Under the pieces are notes generated by a model, which was given only the letters and a program-made list of their open reading frames with translations, was not told the origin of the DNA and did no database searches. This document shows, piece by piece, positions 33,312-41,361 of a DNA stretch of 64,000 nucleotides. Source of the stretch: Scatocola faecipullorum. GTDB taxonomy: Bacteria > Pseudomonadota > Alphaproteobacteria > RF32 > CAG-239. Each line of letters opens with the position of its first letter. The first letter of the stretch is position 1. Position numbers and translations under genes: made by a program. The stretch spans positions 1 through 64,000 of the forward strand of contig DVNC01000021.1 of NCBI GenBank assembly GCA_018714685.1. The letters run 5' to 3'.

Positions 33312-34028
33312 ATGGTCAGAGAGATTGTATTCGATACGGAAACAACGGGTTTTAATGTCAATGAAGGAGACCGTCTGGTAGAAATCGGCGCGGTGGAACT
33401 GATTAACCATATTCCGACCGGGGTTACTTACCACCAATATATAAACCCTGAGAGGGAAGTTCCGGAAGATGCTTTCAAAGTTCACGGTTTGAGTTATGAT
33501 TTTTTGAAAGATTATCCGACTTTTCGCCAGGTTGCGGATGAGTGGCTTGAGTTTGTCGGTGATGCCGTTCTGGTAGCGCATAACGCTTCATTCGATATCG
33601 GCTTTTTGAACGGTCAGCTGAAAGAACTGGACAAGCCTTTGTTCACCTGGGACAGGGTTGTGGATACCCTGGAAATCGCCCGCAACCTGTTTCCCGGAGC
33701 GCGCGTTAATTTGGACGCTTTGTGCCGCCGTTACGGTATTGACAACAGTGAGCGCACGCTGCACGGGGCGCTGCTTGACGCTGATTTGCTGGCCAAGATT
33801 TATCTGGAACTGCTCGGCGGGCAGGAACCCAGTATGCTCAAGGAGGAGAAAAAGGTTTCCCGGGGAACGGTTTTTGCCGACAGTTCCGCGCAAAAGAGGG
33901 TTTTTCGCGAAGCTCGTTCCTTTCCGTTAAGCGAAGAGGAAAAGCAGCTGCATTTGGATTTTCTGGCAAATAATATCAAAGAGGCCATTTGGACGGCAAG
34001 TGCAGAACCGGAAAAAGCCGAAGGCTGA
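33312..34028 (+). CDS. dnaQ: DNA polymerase III epsilon subunit (proofreading exonuclease)
   Basis: 3'-5' exonuclease of 238 residues, DEDDh type: VFDTETTGFN (Exo I Asp/Glu), LVAHNASFDIGFLNGQL (Exo II Asp) and HGALLDADLLAKIYLEL (Exo III His and Asp). The C-terminal ~60 residues should contact the alpha subunit. It is coupled to coaE (one-base gap). Its position beside the origin is typical of the class. Confidence 0.95.
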   Translation: MVREIVFDTETTGFNVNEGDRLVEIGAVELINHIPTGVTYHQYINPEREVPEDAFKVHGLSYDFLKDYPTFRQVADEWLEFVGDAVLVAHNASFDIGFLNGQLKELDKPLFTWDRVVDTLEIARNLFPGARVNLDALCRRYGIDNSERTLHGALLDADLLAKIYLELLGGQEPSMLKEEKKVSRGTVFADSSAQKRVFREARSFPLSEEEKQLHLDFLANNIKEAIWTASAEPEKAEG

Positions 34029-34032
34029 AAAA

Positions 34033-34698
34033 ATGCCGGAAAAAGTGTTTTTGACCGTCGGACGGCACGGACGTTACAGTTACGGTGCACGCCTGCCTCT
34101 ATCGGAATCCAGTATTTTGGAAGGCGTTTACCGCGGACAGGAACTGACTGCGGCGTACGGATCTTTTGATGCCGTTTACAGTTCGGATATTCCGCGGGCG
34201 AAAGCAACGGCAAACTTGCGGGCTGTCGGCGGAGATTATGCCCGGGATAAAATTGTTTACAGTCCCGAATTGACTGAGGACAGCTCTCTCGGCAGTGTGT
34301 CGCTGTTTTTGGATATTTTGGCGGCAGAAGCGTCACTGAACGGTTTCCGGCATGTTCATCTGGTGACGCATGCACCGGTTATTGAAAAGATTTTTTCCCT
34401 TTTGAGTCCGGCGATGTGTTTTGTGCCGCCCGACGGCGGTTTTACCGGGGAAATCGAAAGCTGGGAAGATTTGCGCGGACGGAAGGTGAATTTTATTCCC
34501 TGGCCGGATTATTATCCCGGATTTTCTTTATTGCTGGATTTATGGAAAGAAAATTCCGACCTTGAGGTTATCAGGCAGTATTTTGAACAATATAAACAAA
34601 CCAGCCTTGATTGGGACAAGGCCGGTTTGTTATTGGATAAAAGCTGTTATTTTAACCGGTGCGCAGCGATTGAGGACATCTATCGTCTGTTGGGCTAA
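34033..34698 (+). CDS. Histidine-phosphatase-superfamily-like protein
   Basis: 221 residues from ATG 34033, with GAAGG about nine bases upstream; an ATG at 34000 would overlap dnaQ. The N-terminus has LTVGRHGRYSYGARLPLS with the RHG motif (nucleophile His). YSSDIPRAKATANL matches the second Arg motif, and HLVTHAPVIEKIF holds the second His. These fit the phosphoglycerate-mutase-like phosphatase fold, but the first motif is looser than in standard members. The C-terminal ~80 residues are unfamiliar. The substrate is unknown. It is transcribed with coaE-dnaQ and overlaps nth by four bases tail to tail. Confidence 0.72.
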   Translation: MPEKVFLTVGRHGRYSYGARLPLSESSILEGVYRGQELTAAYGSFDAVYSSDIPRAKATANLRAVGGDYARDKIVYSPELTEDSSLGSVSLFLDILAAEASLNGFRHVHLVTHAPVIEKIFSLLSPAMCFVPPDGGFTGEIESWEDLRGRKVNFIPWPDYYPGFSLLLDLWKENSDLEVIRQYFEQYKQTSLDWDKAGLLLDKSCYFNRCAAIEDIYRLLG

Positions 34699-35333
34699 AT
34701 TCTTTTGTCGGCGGAGTGGCAGAAGGAGGAAACGGGACAATTCGGACAATCCGGTTTTTGTGCTTTGCAGATGTAGCGTCCGAAAAGCACCAGCCAGTGG
34801 TTGGCGTTCTTTTTGTAATTATCGGGAAGCACTTTCAGCAGATCCTTTTCAACTTCCAGCGGATTTTTGCCATCGCTCATGTTCAGGCGGTGGGATATGC
34901 GCATAACATGAGTGTCAACGGCCAAAGTCGGTTCATTGAACCAGACGTTTAAAACAACATTGGCGGTTTTACGGCCAACGCCGGCCAGGTTTTCCAATGC
35001 TTCGCGGTTATGCGGTACTTCGCCCTGATATTTTTCCGTCAGTTCTTTGCTGAGGGCGATGATGTTTTTGGCTTTGTTGTTATATAAACCGATGGTTTTA
35101 ATGTAGTGTTTCAGTTTATCCAGGCCCAGGGCTGCCATTTTTTGCGGCGTGTCGGCGATTTTGAACAATTCTTCGGTTGCCCGATTAACGCCTTTGTCCG
35201 TACTTTGCGCCGACAAAACAACAGCGACCAGCAAGGTGTAAGCATTGCTGTAATTTAATTCGCAGCGGGGATTGGGATCTTTTTGATTAAAAATATCCAT
35301 TATTTCGAGAATTTCGGCTTGGGGACGAATCAT
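34695..35333 (-). CDS. nth: Endonuclease III
   Basis: DNA glycosylase/AP lyase that removes oxidised pyrimidines. The 212 residues have LLVAVVLSAQSTDKGVN, the helix-hairpin-helix LAGVGRKTANVVLN with catalytic Lys, VDTHVMRISHRL with catalytic Asp, and the 4Fe-4S cluster C-x6-C-x2-C-x5-C (CKAQKPDCPNCPVSSFC). Its start overlaps the end of tsaD by four bases. Confidence 0.96.
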   Translation of the reverse strand: MIRPQAEILEIMDIFNQKDPNPRCELNYSNAYTLLVAVVLSAQSTDKGVNRATEELFKIADTPQKMAALGLDKLKHYIKTIGLYNNKAKNIIALSKELTEKYQGEVPHNREALENLAGVGRKTANVVLNVWFNEPTLAVDTHVMRISHRLNMSDGKNPLEVEKDLLKVLPDNYKKNANHWLVLFGRYICKAQKPDCPNCPVSSFCHSADKRI

Positions 35334-36406
35334 GCTTTTACTCCTCCGGCACCGGCAGCTTTTGGAGCGTTAGCATCTAACGGCCAACGCGGGCGCGGTT
35401 TGAAATCCAAATCATTGGTAAAACCCCGGCGGAATCTTTCCAATCCGGCCCAGGCTATCATAACGCCGTTGTCGGTACAGAATTTTATCGGCGGCGCTGC
35501 AAAGGCAAGGCCGTGCCTGTCAGCCAGCAGACGAAGCTGTTCGCGCAAATAAGTGTTGGCGGCAACTCCGCCGGAAACGACCAGATCTTTGCCTTGCGGA
35601 AAATTTGTTTTAAAATATTTAATTGCCCTTTCCAATTTGCGAACCAGGCAGTCGGCAGCGGCAGTCTGGAATGCGGCACAGATGTCGGCTGCTTCTCTTT
35701 TGCGCATAATTGCATGTTCAATTTTTCCGTCCGGGGAATAAGATTCAATAATTTTGCGGACGGCGGTTTTTAAACCGGAGAAAGACAAATTGCAGTCGCC
35801 CGAATTTTGCAGCGGGCGTGGAAGAATGAAACGTTCGGGGTTGCCGACCGAAGCCATTTTTTCAATCATCGGGCCGCCGGGATAACCGAGATTCAGCATT
35901 TTGGCGACTTTATCAAAAGCTTCGCCCGCCGCGTCGTCAATTGTGGTGCCGAGACGTTCAAAATCGCCGACGTCTTTAACTATCAGAATTTGACAGTGTC
36001 CGCCGGAAACCAAAAGCAGCAGATAAGGGTAAACAACGTCTTCGCTGAGGCGGGCGCAGAGTGCATGGCCTTCCAGATGATTGACGGCAATGAAAGGTTT
36101 GTTGAGGGCAAGTGCCAGAGCTTTGGCTGCCATAACGCCGACAACCACGCCGCCGATGAGTCCGGGACCCGACGAAGCGGCAATCGCATCCAAATCTTCC
36201 AATCGGATACCGGCTTTGCTGACGCAGCTTTCAATGATTTCATCAATATGGTCAAGATGTGAACGGGCTGCTATTTCAGGCACGACACCGCCGAAAACTT
36301 TGTGTTCTTCCTGAGAAAGCAGACTTTGTCCGAGAATTTCCCTTTTTTCGTTGACGACAGCGGCTGCCGTTTCATCGCAGCTGCTTTCAATTCCCAATAC
36401 CAACAT
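35330..36406 (-). CDS. tsaD: tRNA threonylcarbamoyltransferase TsaD
   Basis: Catalytic subunit for t6A37 in tRNA. The 358 residues start with VLGIESSCDETAAAVV. The metal motif is AVNHLEGHAL (HxxxH), followed by LLLLVSGGHCQILIV, TIDDAAGEAFDKVAKML, NLSFSGLKTAVR, VVSGGVAANTYLREQL and FCTDNGVMIAWAGLERF. Upstream and divergent is a Mic60-like gene; in related genomes hemC and hemD sit between. TsaE is at 20 kb. Confidence 0.97.
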   Translation of the reverse strand: MLVLGIESSCDETAAAVVNEKREILGQSLLSQEEHKVFGGVVPEIAARSHLDHIDEIIESCVSKAGIRLEDLDAIAASSGPGLIGGVVVGVMAAKALALALNKPFIAVNHLEGHALCARLSEDVVYPYLLLLVSGGHCQILIVKDVGDFERLGTTIDDAAGEAFDKVAKMLNLGYPGGPMIEKMASVGNPERFILPRPLQNSGDCNLSFSGLKTAVRKIIESYSPDGKIEHAIMRKREAADICAAFQTAAADCLVRKLERAIKYFKTNFPQGKDLVVSGGVAANTYLREQLRLLADRHGLAFAAPPIKFCTDNGVMIAWAGLERFRRGFTNDLDFKPRPRWPLDANAPKAAGAGGVKA

Positions 36407-36499
36407 TTTTATTATCCGTTTTTATTTATTGCAGTTTTTTTTAAATTATATACACTATAAAAAGTTTATTGCCAAGAATTATCACAAGAGGATTATAAA

Positions 36500-37528
36500 A
36501 TGGTCAAAAGTGTTGAAAACAAGCCGGTTGAGGTTTCAAAAAGCCAGATTGCCGCCACAGCCAAAAAAGCGATGCTCAGAATTGTTTTCTGGGTGCTTTT
36601 CCTGGGGATTTTATACGGATTATGGCTGAATCCGCAGATTATTACCAATATGGTCAAGTTTATTTCAATGCAGACGGCCACAGAGGAATCCCAAGAAGAA
36701 AATACGGTCCAGGAAGATGAATTTTATCGGCGGATGAATGTGCTGCAAAACCAGATTAACCAGCTGCAAAATCAAATCAGCTCTTTGCCGGAGGGAAGCA
36801 GTGCTACGGTTGATTTAAGCCGTTTTGACAGCAAATTGGAGGCGATAGAAAAGCAAAATCTCAACGTGATTGATTCCAAGGCGGACGTGGCAACGGTTTT
36901 GGGGATTATTACCCGGTTGGACAAGATTGAAGAGCGGTTGGATACTTTGGCCAAAATCAGCGATGACGGTGCTTTGGTTCTGACGGCGACGATGATGGTT
37001 AAGGAAAGTTCGGAAAACGGCACCAATTTTGCTTATGAGGCGGAAATTTTGCAGCAACTGGCCAAAAACGATACGGCCATTCAAGGCGATGTGGAAACGA
37101 TTTCGCGTTATGCGCGGGAGGGCGTCAAGTCGCAGAACAGTCTGATTAACGAGTTTAAGAAAATTTACCGTCGTTTGGCAAAAGTTCAAACCAAGCAGGA
37201 TTTGGAAGGCAAGAACTGGAAAGAGGTTTTGAATATTAAATTTAACGAAGTGGTCAAAGTCAAAAGAGTCAATGACGTTCTTTCTCCGCAGAACGAAGCC
37301 GAAAACGAAAACAATTTCAAAAAAATAAACGAAGAAGTTAAAAACGGAAATCTGCAGCAGGCTTTGGACGGGCTGCACCAGCTTGACAGTTCATTTATTG
37401 TCAACGACCCGGCTATGCAAAAGTGGATGGCAGAGGTTCAGGCACGCATTAATTTCAATCAGGCGATAGCCAATATTTCGGCACATTCACTGGCTTTGAT
37501 GAAAGTGAACAGCATTAAAAGCAATTAA
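36500..37528 (+). CDS. Mic60/mitofilin-like inner-membrane protein
   Basis: 342 residues. A short cytoplasmic N-terminus precedes one membrane helix (about 25-44, MLRIVFWVLFLGILYGLWL). A Gln/Asn/Leu-rich coiled coil (about 70-150, NVLQNQINQLQNQIS) and a helical C-terminal domain follow, ending in WMAEVQARINFNQAIANISA. This layout, and the place divergent from tsaD, match the alphaproteobacterial homologue of Mic60, which shapes intracytoplasmic membranes and contacts the outer membrane. Similarity is low-complexity and the call rests partly on context. A kinase gene follows after 14 bases. Confidence 0.6.
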   Translation: MVKSVENKPVEVSKSQIAATAKKAMLRIVFWVLFLGILYGLWLNPQIITNMVKFISMQTATEESQEENTVQEDEFYRRMNVLQNQINQLQNQISSLPEGSSATVDLSRFDSKLEAIEKQNLNVIDSKADVATVLGIITRLDKIEERLDTLAKISDDGALVLTATMMVKESSENGTNFAYEAEILQQLAKNDTAIQGDVETISRYAREGVKSQNSLINEFKKIYRRLAKVQTKQDLEGKNWKEVLNIKFNEVVKVKRVNDVLSPQNEAENENNFKKINEEVKNGNLQQALDGLHQLDSSFIVNDPAMQKWMAEVQARINFNQAIANISAHSLALMKVNSIKSN

Positions 37529-37542
37529 CTTGCGAGGCAGGC

Positions 37543-38940
37543 ATGACTAACGAAGAATTAAAGAAAATCTGGTCAGAAAAATTTGCGGTTGTTCCGCAGG
37601 TTTTGGAAAATATGAAACAGGTTCAGGCGGCGGCAACGGCATTTAACACCAATGTAGACGCAGTGGTTAAAATCAGCGGCGCGAAAATTGCCGAGCTGGC
37701 GGCTGGTTTGGGAATGGATTTGGCCGAGCTGGAAGATGTGCGGCAGACTAAGCTGGATTCAGGCAAAGACGTGGTTAAAGGCATTTTCAAATGTTTTACC
37801 AAAGGGATTGCCGAAGAATGGCTGACCGAAGACAAACAAGTTTATGACTGGATGGTAAACAATCTGGGGTATGACCGTCTGCAAATGGGCGGTCAGGGCG
37901 GAATTGTGGCCAATGTTCTGGCGGTTACCGGCGTCAACAAAGTCTATGCCCATGCCAATTCTCTGCCGAAGTTACAGGCCCAACAGTTTTTAGAATTGGA
38001 CAATTTGGTTTCTTTTGATGAAAAAGGGGCCGAAAAACCGGCTTATCTGATTAACCGGGAAGTTGACATTCCTTTGATACACTGGATTATCGAATTTGAC
38101 CGGAATGATACGGTGCATATCGGCGGCAAAGATTTCAAATGTCCGAAATCGAACCGTTTTATTGCCACGTATGATCCGTTAAATCTGCATTTGGTTATGG
38201 ATCGTCATTTTATTGATGCAACCGGCCGCCGCAAAATGGATTATGTGGTTTTATCCGGTTTTCATGCTCTGACGGAACACAACGACGGCGTACGCCTGCA
38301 GGAAGGCGCTTTACCGATTATTGAAAACTGGAAAAAGCAGGGAGATATCGTTCATTTGGAGATTGCCTCCACGCAGGATATTGCGGTGCGCAAGTCGATT
38401 ATCAAATCGATTGCCCCGATTGTGGATTCAATCGGCATTAACGAGCGTGAAGCTATTGACATTTTGGAGGTTTCCGGATGTGAAAAACAGGCGGAAGCCT
38501 GCAATGCACGGACAAACAGCGTTAATATGTTTGAAGCATTGATGTTGATAAAGAAAATTATCAAAGCGCCGCGCATTCAACTGCATATGTTCGGTTTGTA
38601 TATGACGCTGCAGGATAAAGGCTTTAAAATTACACCGGAAGCCAATTTGCGCGGAATGATGCTGGCTGCGACCGTTGCCGCCAGCAAAGCCGGCACCGGA
38701 AACATTAACAAAAAAGAAAATCTGCTGTGGGCTCACGGCGAGCAGGTTTCTGATGTGGGATTAAAAGAATTGTCTGATTTGGCTAACCATTTGCACAAAC
38801 CGGAGTTAACGGAAACCGGCATTACCGAGGTTGACGGTTTTGATTTGATAGCCCTGCCGACTATTTTGGTAGAAAAACCGCTGACGCTGGTAGGCATGGG
38901 TGATACGATTTCATCGCTTTCACTGATAGGTTCAAGGTAA
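37543..38940 (+). CDS. ADP-dependent sugar kinase (ADP-specific glucokinase/phosphofructokinase family)
   Basis: Family enzymes phosphorylate glucose or fructose 6-phosphate with ADP as donor. The 465 residues match the family length and motifs: GGQGGIVANVLA (116-127), the HxE motif in VHLEIAS (271-273), DSIGINEREA with the NxxE motif (300-303), and the terminal VGMGDTISS (450-458) with catalytic Asp454. Sugar specificity cannot be told from these motifs. The family is best known from archaea and animals, with scattered bacterial members. GAGG precedes the ATG. Cotranscribed with the Mic60-like gene. Codon use looks like its neighbours, so any transfer is not recent. Confidence 0.88.
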   Translation: MTNEELKKIWSEKFAVVPQVLENMKQVQAAATAFNTNVDAVVKISGAKIAELAAGLGMDLAELEDVRQTKLDSGKDVVKGIFKCFTKGIAEEWLTEDKQVYDWMVNNLGYDRLQMGGQGGIVANVLAVTGVNKVYAHANSLPKLQAQQFLELDNLVSFDEKGAEKPAYLINREVDIPLIHWIIEFDRNDTVHIGGKDFKCPKSNRFIATYDPLNLHLVMDRHFIDATGRRKMDYVVLSGFHALTEHNDGVRLQEGALPIIENWKKQGDIVHLEIASTQDIAVRKSIIKSIAPIVDSIGINEREAIDILEVSGCEKQAEACNARTNSVNMFEALMLIKKIIKAPRIQLHMFGLYMTLQDKGFKITPEANLRGMMLAATVAASKAGTGNINKKENLLWAHGEQVSDVGLKELSDLANHLHKPELTETGITEVDGFDLIALPTILVEKPLTLVGMGDTISSLSLIGSR

Positions 38941-39024
38941 TCATCGTCTTTTTTGAGGTTTCAGGAGAGATTTTATATAAACCTATCGGGAAACCGAATC
39001 AGCAGAGAATGTTTCTCCAGACAC

Positions 39025-39053
39025 AAAAAAACCGCTGTTTAAGCGGTTTTTTT
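39025..39053. terminator. Bidirectional terminator between kinase and aroK
   Basis: AAAAAAACCGCT, loop GTTTA, AGCGGTTTTTTT: a 12-bp perfect stem with A and T runs built in. It overlaps the last codons of aroK. Confidence 0.9.
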
Positions 39054-39587
39054 GGATGAAAGAAAATTGTCAATGGCGTCAATAACGCGGAGAACCGTGT
39101 TATCAACCTGTTCTTCTCTGGTTTCGACCACAATATCTGCTTCGGAATAATAGGGATATTCTTCACTGATATATTTTTCGAGTTTGTTTTTGAGGTGGGA
39201 ATCGTCACCTTCGAGAAAAGGGCGGTGTTTGCGTCCGGCGGTGCGGTTATACAAAACGTCAACATCGGCTTTCAGCCAGACGGTTATTGCATGAATTTTT
39301 GCCAGTTCGCGGGTTTGTTCGGCAACAAAAGAACCGCCGCCGGAAGCCAGAACACAGGGTGCTCCCTGCAGCAGACGTTTCATAACCCGTTTTTCGCCGG
39401 CACGATATTCTTCTTCACCGAAACATTTCAGCACATCGACTAATGATAAACCGGCTGCTTTCTCAATTTCCTGGTCGCCGTCGACAAAAGGCAGATTGAG
39501 CTTTTTGGCCAATCTTTTTCCGACGCTGGTTTTACCGCTGCCCATCAGGCCGACCAGCAATATTATTTTATCAATTTTTTTTATCAT
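39039..39587 (-). CDS. aroK: Shikimate kinase
   Basis: Fifth step of the shikimate pathway. The 182 residues contain LVGLMGSGKTSVGKRLAKK (P-loop), FVDGDQEIEKAAG, FGEEEYRAGEKRV, LASGGGSFV and AGRKHRPFLEGDD. aroB, usually next, is not adjacent. It is divergent from a small membrane gene and xerD, the standard alphaproteobacterial neighbourhood. The transcription terminator overlaps its 3' end. Confidence 0.94.
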   Translation of the reverse strand: MIKKIDKIILLVGLMGSGKTSVGKRLAKKLNLPFVDGDQEIEKAAGLSLVDVLKCFGEEEYRAGEKRVMKRLLQGAPCVLASGGGSFVAEQTRELAKIHAITVWLKADVDVLYNRTAGRKHRPFLEGDDSHLKNKLEKYISEEYPYYSEADIVVETREEQVDNTVLRVIDAIDNFLSSKKTA

Positions 39588-39678
39588 AACCTATTTTTTA
39601 ATTCTTCTTTCAAGTTTATTATGCTAGATAATATAAAGACTTGAAATTTTATCAACATTTTTTTTAAGGTTATAGCTT

Positions 39679-39822
39679 ATGAGACAGAAAAAATCAAATT
39701 TAATCTATTATGTTATCGGAATCGTTGTTTTGGCAGGTGTCTTGTTTGTTGCCTCACAGGAAGTTCCGGTTAAGGTCGAGCAGGTGGAACAGCCGCTGGA
39801 AAACAGTTTTCTGAACAAATAG
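39679..39822 (+). CDS. Small single-pass membrane protein, 47 residues
   Basis: AAGG lies nine bases before the ATG. The protein has a basic N-terminus (MRQKKSN), one hydrophobic helix (LIYYVIGIVVLAGVLFVAS) and a short acidic periplasmic tail. It ends eight bases before xerD and probably shares its transcript. No family recognised; the function is unknown. The clear ribosome site and membrane topology argue that it is real. Confidence 0.6.
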   Translation: MRQKKSNLIYYVIGIVVLAGVLFVASQEVPVKVEQVEQPLENSFLNK

Positions 39823-39830
39823 GCTGTACG

Positions 39831-40736
39831 ATGGGCAATGAGGCCGTTAATCGATTTTTGGAGATGATGTCCGCAGAAAGGGGCGCCTCAGCCAATACGC
39901 TGGAAGCTTATGGGCGTGATGTTGAAGAATTTCTGACATTTTGCGGAGGCATGGCGTTGAAGGAAATCAGCCGCGATGACGTTGGTGATTTTGTTCAATA
40001 TCTCGGCCGGGAGGGGCGGTCGCCGAAGACGGTGGCGCGGAAGCTCTCGGCGGTGCGGGAATTTTTCAAATTTCTATATACCGAAAAAGACATTAAAGAC
40101 AATCCGGCGGCGGATGTTCTGACACCAAAGCAGGAAAAACCTCTGCCCAAATTTCTGTCGGAAGATGAAATCAAACGGCTGATTGCCGCGGCAAAAGAAA
40201 GTTCCGGGCCGAAGGGCAGGCAGATGACAGCCATGCTGGAGCTGATGTATGCCAGCGGCCTGCGGGTTTCAGAGCTGGTTTCTTTACCGGAAAACTGCAT
40301 TAATTTTGACCGGAGACAGGTTTTCGTACGCGGCAAAGGCAGTAAGGAAAGGGTTGTTCCGGTGGCTCCGGCGGCCATTCAGGCCGTTTTTGACTATCTT
40401 GAACAGCGGGATTGTTTTATTCGTGAAGGGCGGCGTTCCATCTGGCTGTTTCCCTCCAAAAGTTCCCGCAGCGGACATATCAGCAGAGATACTTTTTTTA
40501 AGCGCCTTAAAGAACTGGCTGTCAAAGCCGGTATTTATCCTTCCCGGGTGACGCCTCACGTTTTAAGACATTCTTTTGCGACGCATTTGCTTAACCACAA
40601 CGCCGATTTGCGTTCGGTGCAGAAAATGCTCGGGCATGAAAGCATCAACACGACAGAGATTTATACCCATATTTTATCGGATAAGCTTTTGGAAACCGTT
40701 CAAAAATTGCACCCTTTGGCCGGCAAACATTCTTAA
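39831..40736 (+). CDS. xerD: Site-specific tyrosine recombinase XerD
   Basis: Resolves chromosome dimers at dif with XerC and FtsK (ftsK is at 51.9 kb). The 301 residues have an N-terminal SAM-like domain (RFLEMMSAERGASANTLEAY) and the catalytic domain with ASGLRVSELVSL (Arg), the catalytic Lys near RGKGSKERVVP, HVLRHSFATHLL (His, Arg) and LGHESINTTEIYTH (His, nucleophile Tyr). I call it XerD rather than XerC from its place next to aroK. Nothing phage-like surrounds it. Confidence 0.9.
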   Translation: MGNEAVNRFLEMMSAERGASANTLEAYGRDVEEFLTFCGGMALKEISRDDVGDFVQYLGREGRSPKTVARKLSAVREFFKFLYTEKDIKDNPAADVLTPKQEKPLPKFLSEDEIKRLIAAAKESSGPKGRQMTAMLELMYASGLRVSELVSLPENCINFDRRQVFVRGKGSKERVVPVAPAAIQAVFDYLEQRDCFIREGRRSIWLFPSKSSRSGHISRDTFFKRLKELAVKAGIYPSRVTPHVLRHSFATHLLNHNADLRSVQKMLGHESINTTEIYTHILSDKLLETVQKLHPLAGKHS

Positions 40737-40833
40737 GTTGATTTCCTTTCTGAAAGGGTTTATAGTGCAACTATAGGTAAACTTAAAAGAAAATGCCGCC
40801 TATCTGGCAAAGTTTGGTGAGAAGGAGTGTATG

Positions 40834-41304
40834 ATGGCCGGAAAAGTAAATAAAAGAGGACGAATGCCCGACGGGACACCTAATCCGGTGGATGTGCATG
40901 TCGGAAAGAAAATTTTTACAAGACGGATTGAGCTGGGTTTATCAATGGAGAAACTGGCGTCTTCCGTCGGATTGACCTTTCAGCAGGTTCAGAAATACGA
41001 GAGAGGGATGAACCGGGTCAGCGCCAGCCGTTTGTTTGACTTCAGCAAAGTTTTAGGTGTGCCGATTAATTATTTTTTCTCAGATTTGGATAATATGACG
41101 GAGCAAAACAGTCATAGTTTGTTCTGCCGTCAGCCGGGGCAAGGGGAAGAAGATGATTTTGATGATCCGCTTTGCCGTGAAGAAAGCCGCGTTTTGGCAG
41201 CCGCTTATTATAAAATTGCCGACCGGAGTATTGCGAAGACTCTGTTTGAGCTGATGAAGGCGCTCAGCCGGCCCAATGAAAGAACGATCGAAAAGCAAGA
41301 TTAA
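40834..41304 (+). CDS. XRE-family transcriptional regulator (alphaproteobacterial type)
   Basis: 156 residues from the second ATG (AAGGAG six bases upstream; ATG 40831 is three bases away). The helix-turn-helix lies at about 22-78: VGKKIFTRRIELGLSMEKLA, then VGLTFQQVQKYERGMNRVSA and LFDFSKVLGVPINYFF. This NPVDVHVGKKI...QQVQKYERG pattern is common in alphaproteobacterial regulators. The C-terminal tail is acidic, then helical. Targets are unknown. A strong terminator follows. Confidence 0.88.
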   Translation: MAGKVNKRGRMPDGTPNPVDVHVGKKIFTRRIELGLSMEKLASSVGLTFQQVQKYERGMNRVSASRLFDFSKVLGVPINYFFSDLDNMTEQNSHSLFCRQPGQGEEDDFDDPLCREESRVLAAAYYKIADRSIAKTLFELMKALSRPNERTIEKQD

Positions 41305-41314
41305 TCAGTATAAT

Positions 41315-41347
41315 AAAAAAGGGCGGCGAAATGCCGTCCTTTTTTTT
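41315..41347. terminator. Bidirectional terminator after the XRE gene
   Basis: AAAAAAGGGCGGC, loop, GCCGTCCTTTTTTTT with one G-T pair. It lies between the XRE gene and a convergent unknown gene. Confidence 0.88.
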
Positions 41348-41361
41348 GCAGACTGCAGTAT

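Noticed and set aside
39831..40736. Tyrosine recombinase as a phage or island integrase
   Set aside because: The aroK neighbourhood and full-length Xer motifs indicate housekeeping XerD; no tRNA, attachment repeat or phage gene is nearby.
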